From Panagrolaimus kolymaensis (lineage: Eukaryota > Nematoda > Chromadorea > Rhabditida > Panagrolaimidae), in assembly GCA_028622995.1 (NCBI GenBank), contig JAJQJQ010000037.1, positions 1,364,001 to 1,428,000 on the forward strand: a stretch of 64,000 bases of DNA, written 5' to 3'. A program made the position numbers and the translations under genes. Positions 1 through 7,302 of this stretch are shown piece by piece. Below the pieces are notes generated by a model, which saw only the letters and a program-made list of their open reading frames with translations, did not search any database and was not told the origin of the DNA. Each line of letters begins with the position of its first letter. Position 1 is the stretch's first letter.

Positions 1-2566
1 GAACTTTAATACGTTCAAAAAAATAAAAATGATACCATTTTTTATAAATCGTTTCATAATTCTTTAGTCATGGAAATTCTTTGATTTTGGTTTATTAAAA
101 TAAATTTTCCTTCTTTAAATGAAGCTAAAAACGTTGTCTAATAAAATTTAACTCAAACGAGAACTTTAATACGTTCAAAAAAATAAAAATGATACCATTT
201 TTTATAAATCGTTTCATAATTCTTTAGTCATGGAAATTCTTTGATTTTGGTTTATTAAAATAAATTTTCCTTCTTTAAATGAAGCTAAAAACGTTGGCTA
301 ATAAAATTTTACTCAAACGAGAACTTTAATACGTTCAAAAAAATAAAAATGATACCATTTTTTATAAATCGTTTCATAATTCTTTAGTCATGGAAATTCT
401 TTGATTTTGGTTTATTAAAATAAATTTTCCTTCTTTAAATGAAGCTAAAAACGTTGGCTAATAAAATTTTACTCAAACGAGAACTTTAATACGTTCAAAA
501 AAAAATAAAAATGATACCATTTTTTATAAATCGTTTCATAATTCTTTAGTCATGGAAATTCTTTGAATTTGGTTTATTAAAATAAATTTTCCTGCCAAAA
601 AGAAAGCTAAAAACGTTGGCTAATAAAATTTAACTCAAACGAGAACTTTAATACGTTCAAAAAAATAAAAATGATACCATTTTTTATAAATCGTTTCATA
701 ATTCTTTAGTCATGGAAATTCTTTGATTTTGGTTTATTAAAATAAATTTTCCTTCTTTAAATGAAGCTAAAAACGTTGTCTAATAAAATTTAACTCAAAC
801 GAGAACTTTAATACGTTCAAAAAAATAAAAATGATACCATTTTTTATAAATCGTTTCATAATTCTTTAGTCATGGAAATTCTTTGATTTTGGTTTATTAA
901 AATAAATTTTCCTTCTTTAAATGAAGCTAAAAACGTTGGCTAATAAAATTTTACTCAAACGAGAACTTTAATACGTTCAAAAAAATAAAAATGATACCAT
1001 TTTTTATAAATCGTTTCATAATTCTTTAGTCATGGAAATTCTTTGATTTTGGTTTATTAAAATAAATTTTCCTTCTTTAAATGAAGCTAAAAACGTTGGC
1101 TAATAAAATTTTACTCAAACGAGAACTTTAATACGTTCAAAAAAAAATAAAAATGATACCATTTTTTATAAATCGTTTCATAATTCTTTAGTCATGGAAA
1201 TTCTTTGAATTTGGTTTATTAAAATAAATTTTCCTGCCAAAAAGAAAGCTAAAAACGTTGGCTAATAAAATTTAACTCAAACGAGAACTTTAATACGTTC
1301 AAAAAAATAAAAATGATACCATTTTTTATAAATCGTTTCATAATTCTTTAGTCATGGAAATTCTTTGATTTTGGTTTATTAAAATAAATTTTCCTTCTTT
1401 AAATGAAGCTAAAAACGTTGTCTAATAAAATTTAACTCAAACGAGAACTTTAATACGTTCAAAAAAATAAAAATGATACCATTTTTTATAAATCGTTTCA
1501 TAATTCTTTAGTCATGGAAATTCTTTGATTTTGGTTTATTAAAATAAATTTTCCTTCTTTAAATGAAGCTAAAAACGTTGTCTAATAAAATTTAACTCAA
1601 ACGAGAACTTTAATACGTTCAAAAAAATAAAAATGATACCATTTTTTATAAATCGTTTCATAATTCTTTAGTCATGGAAATTCTTTGATTTTGGTTTATT
1701 AAAATAAATTTTCCTTCTTTAAATGAAGCTAAAAACGTTGGCTAATAAAATTTTACTCAAACGAGAACTTTAATACGTTCAAAAAAATAAAAATGATACC
1801 ATTTTTTATAAATCGTTTCATAATTCTTTAGTCATGGAAATTCTTTGATTTTGGTTTATTAAAATAAATTTTCCTTCTTTAAATGAAGCTAAAAACGTTG
1901 GCTAATAAAATTTTACTCAAACGAGAACTTTAATACGTTCAAAAAAAAATAAAAATGATACCATTTTTTATAAATCGTTTCATAATTCTTTAGTCATGGA
2001 AATTCTTTGAATTTGGTTTATTAAAATAAATTTTCCTGCCAAAAAGAAAGCTAAAAACGTTGGCTAATAAAATTTAACTCAAACGAGAACTTTAATACGT
2101 TCAAAAAAATAAAAATGATACCATTTTTTATAAATCGTTTCATAATTCTTTAGTCATGGAAATTCTTTGATTTTGGTTTATTAAAATAAATTTTCCTTCT
2201 TTAAATGAAGCTAAAAACGTTGTCTAATAAAATTTAACTCAAACGAGAACTTTAATACGTTCAAAAAAATAAAAATGATACCATTTTTTATAAATCGTTT
2301 CATAATTCTTTAGTCATGGAAATTCTTTGATTTTGGTTTATTAAAATAAATTTTCCTTCTTTAAATGAAGCTAAAAACGTTGTCTAATAAAATTTAACTC
2401 AAACGAGAACTTTAATACGTTCAAAAAAATAAAAATGATACCATTTTTTATAAATCGTTTCATAATTCTTTAGTCATGGAAATTCTTTGATTTTGGTTTA
2501 TTAAAATAAATTTTCCTTCTTTAAATGAAGCTAAAAACGTTGGCTAATAAAATTTTACTCAAACGA
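1..2566. repeat. 4- and 5-monomer higher-order repeats (642 and 802 bp)
   Basis: Monomer types recur in a fixed order. Two copies of a 4-monomer unit lie at 1-642 and 643-1284: A7/GATTTT/GTC, then two A7/GATTTT/GGC/TTTTACTC, then A9/GAATTT/CTGCC. A 5-monomer version (1285-2086, 802 bp) carries an extra GTC monomer. 2087-2566 starts another unit with two GTC monomers. GTC in place of GGC after AACGTT marks this family, which returns at about 45.4-50.6 kb. Adding or losing one monomer is what unequal crossing-over or slippage would produce. Confidence 0.9.
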
Positions 2567-3899
2567 GAACTTTAATACGTTCAAAAAAATAAAAATGATA
2601 CCATTTTTTATAAATCGTTTCATAATTCTTTAGTCATGGAAATTCTTTGAATTTGGTTTATTAAAATAAATTTTCCTGCCAAAAAGAAAGCTAAAAACGT
2701 TGGCTAATAAAATTTAACTCAAACGAGAACTTTAATACGTTCAAAAAAATAAAAATGATACCATTTTTTATAAATCGTTTCATAATTCTTTAGTCATGGA
2801 AATTCTTTGAATTTGGTTTATTAAAATAAATTTTCCTTCTTTAAATGAAGCTATAAACGTTGGCTAATAAAATTTTACTCAAACGAGAACTTTAATACGT
2901 TCAAAAAAAAATAAAAATGATACCATTTTTTATAAATCGTTTCATAATTCTTTAGTCATGGAAATTCTTTGAATTTGGTTTATTAAAATAAATTTTCCTT
3001 CTTTAAATGAAGCTAAAAACGTTGGCTAATAAAATATAACTCAAACGAGAACTTTAATACGTTCAAAAAAAAATAAAAATGATACCATTTTTTATAAATC
3101 GTTTCATAATTCTTTAGTCATGGAAATTCTTTGAATTTGGTTTATTAAAATAAATTTTCCTGCCAAAAAGAAAGCTAAAAACGTTGGCTAATAAAATTTT
3201 ACTCAAACGAGAACTTTAATACGTTCAAAAAAAAATAAAAATGATACCATTTTTTATAAATCGTTTCATAATTCTTTAGTCATGGAAATTCTTTGAATTT
3301 GGTTTATTAAAATAAATTTTCCTTCTTTAAATGAAGCTAAAAACGTTGGCTAATAAAATATAACTCAAACGAGAACTTTAATACGTTCAAAAAAAAATAA
3401 AAATGATACCATTTTTTATAAATCGTTTCATAATTCTTTAGTCATGGAAATTCTTTGAATTTGGTTTATTAAAATAAATTTTCCTTCTTTAAATGAAGCT
3501 AAAAACGTTGGCTAATAAAATATAACTCAAACGAGAACTTTAATACGTTCAAAAAAAAATAAAAATGATACCATTTTTTATAAATCGTTTCATAATTCTT
3601 TAGTCATGGAAATTCTTTGAATTTGGTTTATTAAAATAAATTTTCCTGCCAAAAAGAAAGCTAAAAACGTTGGCTAATAAAATTTTACTCAAACGAGAAC
3701 TTTAATACGTTCAAAAAAAAATAAAAATGATACCATTTTTTATAAATCGTTTCATAATTCTTTAGTCATGGAAATTCTTTGAATTTGGTTTATTAAAATA
3801 AATTTTCCTTCTTTAAATGAAGCTAAAAACGTTGGCTAATAAAATATAACTCAAACGAGAACTTTAATACGTTCAAAAAAAAATAAAAATGATACCATT
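2567..3899. repeat. Satellite sub-block rich in A9/TATAACTC monomers
   Basis: From 2567 all monomers carry GAATTT, and from 2887 all have the A9 tract (162 bp). TATAACTC-ending monomers of the CTTCTTTAAATG type alternate with TTTTACTC-ending monomers of the CTGCC type. The monomer at 2727 has the rare variant GCTATAAACG instead of GCTAAAAACG. The same type order, including that rare variant, recurs near 50.6-51.2 kb. The block ends at the transposon junction. Confidence 0.88.
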
Positions 3900-4648
3900 C
3901 ACGGCGGTATAAAAGTGAAGTTCAAATGGAAATGAAAAATTTGGTCGTTGGTGGTCGAATTGCCAAAAACCAAAGGAAAAGCTATTTTTTTGTAAAAAAT
4001 GGCTGTTTTTTTGCATATTTAATTATAATTCTCTACGGATATTCAGTTGAAAAATATTGAAACTCTCACAGAATATGTAATCGAATATTGCGGATAAGAT
4101 CGTGAAGATAGATTTTCATAAAAAAATCAATGAGCCGAAATCCTAGCGTAAGAGTTTTGAGCATTTTGGTCATTTTTACGTTAGAAAAAGTGATTTTTTT
4201 TGGAACTTTTTCAGAAACAATTATGGCTAAATTCATTAAGTTGCTTTAATTTTATTCTGTGACATTGAAAATCTATAATCTTATCTTGCCTACAAATTGG
4301 TATAATTAGTTTTTCCGAAGACAATCTTTTTACGAAAATCCTGACGTAAGAGTTTTTTTCATGCATGATAACATAGCTTTTTTGACAAAATTCCAAGGAA
4401 AACTATTTCATAAACACTTGTAAAAATTCAAAAATGGTCAAAAAACGATAAAATAAATCCCCTTTGAATTTCTAGTAACAATTGAATATTTTTTTGTTAA
4501 ACTTGCTTTTGCACCACAACCACTTGAAGCTTTTATAATAGCATCATAGTAGCAGACGATGCTCAAAAAAATCAAAATACTCAAAATGTGTGATTTAATT
4601 TTAAACTCATCATTCCTAGACGTAATATGGGTCGTAGAAAACGAATTT
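3900..4648 (+). repeat. Left inverted arm of the foldback element
   Basis: This arm pairs with 4933-5693. The outer ~600 bp is nearly identical to the other arm. In the terminal part I see a missing 10-base TCATTGAAGC-type segment next to the 12 bp end, a one-base A difference, and ATGGCTG versus ATGTCTG. Inward from about 4550 the arms diverge more, with several substitutions around GATGCTC and CCTAG. A short motif, CGTAAGAGTTTT, occurs twice in the arm (near 4147 and 4343); it could be a protein-binding site, but that is speculation. Confidence 0.87.
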
Positions 4649-4739
4649 GATAACCATTGGTCCATTTCATTATCTAGTTTATGAGCTATGAATTTTTTAA
4701 ATATGAAAATTTTTCGCTTTGCTATAACTCCATTTTAAG

Positions 4740-4747
4740 CTTATCAC
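4740..4747. repeat. Left target-site duplication of the hAT MITE
   Basis: CTTATCAC directly precedes the CAGGG end and is repeated exactly at 4908-4915 after CCCTG. Eight bases is the hAT norm. Confidence 0.92.
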
Positions 4748-4907
4748 CAGGGCTTTGCGATATCGATATTTGTAAGTCCCGATATCGATATTCGATATTC
4801 GATATTAAAATTTATTTTTCCGATATCGATATTCGATATTGGATATCCAAAAAAAGCCCCGATATTTCGATATTCGATATCGATATTCGATATATCGCAA
4901 AGCCCTG
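4748..4907. mobile_element. hAT-type MITE, 160 bp, nested in the foldback loop
   Basis: The element starts CAGGGCTTTGCGATAT and ends with its exact reverse complement, giving perfect 16 bp terminal inverted repeats. It is flanked on both sides by the 8 bp direct repeat CTTATCAC. CAGGG-type ends plus an 8 bp target duplication are the signature of the hAT superfamily. There is no transposase, so it is a non-autonomous MITE. The interior is a degenerate run of GATATCGATATTCGATAT units that can itself fold. It inserted into the unpaired centre of the foldback element, so it is the younger insertion. Its 160 bp length equals one satellite monomer, but the sequences are unrelated. Confidence 0.92.
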
Positions 4908-4915
4908 CTTATCAC
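4908..4915. repeat. Right target-site duplication of the hAT MITE
   Basis: This is an exact copy of CTTATCAC at 4740-4747. The unfilled site can be read as ...TTTTAAGCTTATCACCCTCAG... across the two flanks. Confidence 0.92.
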
Positions 4916-4932
4916 CCTCAGTAATTATTATA

Positions 4933-5693
4933 AAATTCGGTTTCTACGACCAAAATTAGGCCTAGAAATGATGAAAGTAAGCCAAAATGGTTGATATTGA
5001 AAATAATAATTTTTTTGAGCATCGTTTGCTACTATGATACTATTATAAAAGCTTCAAGTGGTTGTGGTGCAAAAGCAAGTTTAACAAAAAAATATTCAAT
5101 TGTTACTAGAAATTCAAAGGGGATTTATTTTATCGTTTTTTGACCATTTTTGAATTTTTACAAGTGTTTATGAAATAGTTTTCCTTGGAATTTTGTCAAA
5201 AAAGCTATGTTATCATGCATGAAAAAAACTCTTACGTCAGGATTTTCGTAAAAAGATTGTCTTCGGAAAAACTAATTATACCAATTTGTAGGCAAGATAA
5301 GATTATAGATTTTCAATGTCACAGAATAAAATTAAAGCAACTTAATGAATTTAGCCATAATTGTTTCTGAAAAAGTTCCAAAAAAAATCACTTTTTCTAA
5401 CGTAAAAATGACCAAAATGCTCAAAACTCTTACGCTAGGATTTCGGCTCATTGATTTTTTTATGAAAATCTATCTTCACGATCTTATCCGCAATATTCGA
5501 TTACATATTCTGTGAGAGTTTCAATATTTTTCAACTGAATATCCGTAGAGAATTATAATTAAATATGCAAAAAAACAGACATTTTTTACTAAAAAAATAG
5601 CTTTTCCTTTGGTTTTTGGCAATTCGACCACCAACGACCAAATTTTTCATTTCCATTTGAACTTCACTTTTTCATTGAAGCTATACCGCCGTG
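4933..5693 (-). repeat. Right inverted arm of the foldback element
   Basis: This is the reverse-complement partner of 3900-4648. It carries an extra ~10 bases (TCATTGAAGC, about 5672-5681) just inside the terminal TATACCGCCGTG. The arm ends at 5693, nine bases before a GTGAGT splice-donor-like site at 5703. Sequence continuing inward to GGTTTCTACG (4939-4948) still aligns with CGTAGAAAACG in the left arm. That places the inner limit near 4933. Confidence 0.86.
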
Positions 5694-5702
5694 GTTATTC
5701 AA

Positions 5703-5756
5703 GTGAGTTTCTTTTTTTTTAATTTATTTGCATAAATGTTTATGAAAAGTTTTCAG
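5703..5756 (+). other. Predicted short intron (54 bp)
   Basis: It starts GTGAGTTT after TTATTCAA and ends GTTTTCAG before CTGTCTATGG. TTTTCAG is the characteristic nematode acceptor, and ~50 bp is a typical nematode intron size. Joining 5702 to 5757 gives ...GGT TAT TCA A|CT GTC TAT GGT, which keeps the downstream frame open and runs the exon back into the foldback element's right end. The donor may therefore belong to the original gene, or the exon may be cut or replaced by the element. Confidence 0.6.
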
Positions 5757-6212
5757 CTGTCTATGGTGTAGCCATTTTTAACGCCCATCAAGGCCCTGAT
5801 AAAGTTGATAAAAAGCAAACGATGGAAAGCGATGTCACCCTTTATGATAATGGTTTGCTTCAAGGAAGCACAACTTTGGAAGCTCGTCATTTGATCAAAG
5901 GTTTTACAGGTCAAATTAAAAAAAAAAGTGTCCAATAAATCTAAAACTAAAACTTTTTTAGGCGGTGTTGCTGTTGTTCTTTTGGATGCAAATAGCGCCA
6001 AATTATGGTCTTGCGATTGGCAAAGCTTCGGAGTCGATGCATGGAAAAGTCGGGTTGCAAATTGGCAGGTTCAAGTCCCGGCTGATATCATTCCACAAGC
6101 CAAAGCCTTCGCAATCATTCACAAACATACCCCAAAAAATCGATTTGGCAAATGGCTTGAAGAAAATTGGCCTAAAATTGTTGAAGGCATAAAAGTTATC
6201 AGTGCTAAATAA
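5757..6212 (+). CDS. 3' exons of an unrecognised protein gene, 5'-truncated
   Basis: Two exons, 5757-5909 and 5962-6212, joined across a 52 bp intron, give 134 codons including the TAA at 6210-6212. Unspliced, the first exon reaches a stop inside the intron, so splicing is needed. The 133 visible residues start at VYGVAIFNAHQGP. Residue 51 is split at the junction, inside GFTGG (48-52). The second exon has a short hydrophobic stretch VAVVLLDA (53-60), six tryptophans (66, 70, 78, 85, 115, 120), and IIHKHTP at 102-108. No membrane helix is visible in this part, and any signal peptide would lie upstream. I do not recognise the family. The GC-richer, varied codons contrast with the flanks and support real coding. 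Upstream, only a few codons remain before the foldback element, so the N-terminal part is missing here. It is probably a pseudogene or gene fragment, unless the rest lies elsewhere. Confidence 0.6.
5910..5961 (+). other. Predicted short intron (52 bp)
   Basis: It runs from GTCAAATT after TTTTACAG to ACTTTTTTAG before GCGGTGTTG. Removing it joins ACA-G to GC-GGT and restores one continuous frame to the TAA. It is A-rich with a T-rich acceptor, as in nematode introns. The donor GTCAAA is weaker than GTAAGT. Confidence 0.68.
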
Positions 6213-6246
6213 ATTTTTATATTAAAATGTTGGAACTTTGAAATTT

Positions 6247-6252
6247 AATAAA
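6247..6252 (+). promoter_or_regulatory. Possible polyadenylation signal AATAAA
   Basis: AATAAA lies 35 bases after the stop codon of the truncated gene, a plausible place for a short nematode 3' UTR. A second AATAAA overlaps the stop codon (6208-6213). The motif is common in such AT-rich DNA, so this rests on position only. Confidence 0.35.
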
Positions 6253-6618
6253 AGCAATATCTAATGTTTAATGTTTTACACTTAATAAATCTTTTTTAAG
6301 GTTAAAGCCTTAGCAAAAATCAATAAAATCAAAAAATATTTTTCTGTTTTAAAAATCTTTTAAATTAAAAACTTTTCTAAATAATCAAACTCCACTTTTT
6401 TTCAATCATTGGGTTCATCAACAAGATATTTGGCTTTGAAAATTAAAAAACACATGTTATTGAGTATGAATCTTCGTGGATTCATATTTCGTTATTCGAG
6501 GCATCCAGTTAAAAACGACATACATTATTAGGGTTAAAAAAATAAATAAAAATTTATTGAAAAATAAATAAAAATTGCCGCAATTCAAAAATTTTGATTT
6601 CCTGACATACCAAAAACA

Positions 6619-6830
6619 CTTGTATCATCAACAAGCATAGAGGATAACATTAATGAATATCGTTTTGAGTTAGGGCTTGAATTGGGCATATGAATATTTT
6701 AAGACAAATATTTTTAATTATTTTTTTAATAATTATTCGCTTTCAAAGTTTTTATAGCCCTCCACGGGAAGCACCTCAATCAATGAACTTTTATTTTTGA
6801 ACACTTTCATCAAGCATTGAGATGATACCT
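6619..6830. repeat. Diverged direct repeat, copy 1
   Basis: This segment aligns with ~6970-7165. Shared landmarks in the same order are TGTATCA, CGTTTTGA (6661 vs 7011), GCATATG (6686 vs 7037), AAATATTTTT (offset 351), TAATAATTA (offset 351), CCTCCA (offset 364) and ATCAAGC (offset 343). One frame reads NINEYRFELG before a stop; the matching frame of copy 2 reads NIIETRFELR. Both may be remnants of one decayed coding exon. I do not recognise it. Confidence 0.55.
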
Positions 6831-6969
6831 TAATCAAAAAAAATTTAATTATGAAACAAATAATTTTTTCCTCTTCAGCAGATCTTATTTTTTAATATTT
6901 TTTTTTGTTTTTTTGTCAAAAAATACAAGCAAACAAAAGGCATTTCTAAAATGGCTGCAAAATAAGAAC

Positions 6970-7165
6970 AACACATGTATCAAGAATTGATGCAAAACAT
7001 CATTGAAACTCGTTTTGAATTACGGAGTTCAATAAAGCATATGTATTTTTTTATCCAAATATTTTTCTTATAATTTTTAATAATTAATGCCAAGAGGATT
7101 TTGAATCGCATACCAATTAAGACCTCCAACGAAATTATCTGAATACATCCTATCAAGCCTTGAGG
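6970..7165. repeat. Diverged direct repeat, copy 2
   Basis: This is the partner of 6619-6830. The frame around 6985-7075 reads QELMQNIIETRFELRSSIKHM and then a hydrophobic run to a stop. A later stretch reads PPTKLSEYILSSLEG, comparable with PPREAPQSM in copy 1. The pattern suggests two degenerate copies of a small gene or exon. It is weak evidence and neither copy is intact. Confidence 0.5.
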
Positions 7166-7302
7166 GAGTTTAATCGAATTTAAAACTTTTTGAATAAGAA
7201 AAAAATTGCAGATGAAAAGTGCCTTATTATTATTATCATATTTTATGCATTTTTACATCCATTTTCAATTATATTTTTCAAAACGGACACTATGGTGACG
7301 AT

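Larger units (their letters stand above)
1..3899. repeat. Satellite array, left block (~24 monomers of 160/162 bp)
   Basis: This is a head-to-tail tandem array. Taking GAACTTTAATACG as the monomer start, copies begin at 1, 161, 321, 481, 643, 803, 963, 1123, 1285 and so on up to 3859. Monomers are 160 bp when the poly-A tract after CGTTC is A7 and 162 bp when it is A9. The first monomer has 34 G+C in 160 bases. Differences between copies are a few linked variants rather than scattered noise. The last copy (3859-3899) breaks off 41 bases in, after GATACCATT, where the foldback element starts. No reading frame runs through the array, so it is non-coding satellite DNA. I cannot match it to a named family. 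A 160 bp period is within the range common for nematode and insect satellites. Confidence 0.98.
4649..4932. other. Loop (unpaired centre) of the foldback element
   Basis: This is the sequence between the two arms. It consists of ~91 bases of AT-rich DNA, one TSD copy, the 160 bp hAT MITE, the second TSD copy and 17 more bases. Without the MITE and one TSD copy the loop would be ~116 bp. An open frame crossing the MITE (4681-4959) is an accident of the GATATC repeats. No gene is seen. Confidence 0.75.
3900..5693. mobile_element. Foldback transposon with ~750 bp inverted arms
   Basis: The sequence from 3900 is the reverse complement of the sequence ending at 5693. The ends are CACGGCGGTATA and TATACCGCCGTG, a perfect 12 bp match. 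Removing the nested MITE and one 8 bp target copy leaves about 1626 bp, nearly all inverted repeat with a loop of ~116 bp. No transposase frame is present: the only open frames are 61 codons, occur in both arms as mirror images, and are best read as chance. The size and build resemble the nematode Tc4 foldback type (about 1.6 kb with inverted repeats of roughly 0.77 kb), but I do not claim end homology to Tc4. No target-site duplication is visible. The left flank is satellite and the right flank is gene sequence, so at least one side has probably been rearranged. It would be non-autonomous. Confidence 0.85.
6213..7302. other. AT-rich non-satellite DNA with no intact gene
   Basis: This stretch lies between the gene's stop codon and the return of the satellite. 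No frame longer than a few dozen codons is open and no RNA gene is seen. It holds a poor inverted or homopolymer-rich stretch (about 6530-6590, repeated AATAAATAAAAATT) and a diverged direct duplication, listed separately. The last bases, ACGGACACTATGGTGACGAT, are unlike the satellite. The satellite resumes at 7303 with TTCAAAAAAATAAAAATG, entering the monomer at about its 14th base. Confidence 0.7.

Noticed and set aside
4438..4665. 75-codon minus-strand open frame in the left arm
   Set aside because: It lies in the inverted arm and runs into the diverged inner part. No partner frame is kept in the right arm and no motif is seen.
4748..4907. MITE of 160 bp as the origin of the 160 bp satellite
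   Set aside because: The equal length is coincidental. The sequences share no recognisable stretch.
4681..4959. 92-codon plus-strand open frame
   Set aside because: It crosses the hAT MITE boundaries and consists largely of translated GATATC repeats.
4211..5370. Two identical 61-codon open frames, minus at 4211-4396 and plus at 5185-5370
   Set aside because: They are mirror images in the two arms of the foldback element. Low-complexity composition, short length and no family resemblance make chance more likely than a conserved protein.
5753..6001. 82-codon minus-strand open frame
   Set aside because: It is antisense to the exon and intron of the truncated gene. The plus strand has the splice sites and coding-like codon use.
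5928..6212. 94-codon frame beginning with GTG at 5928
   Set aside because: Its first codons lie in the 52 bp intron. The spliced frame from the upstream exon explains the region better.
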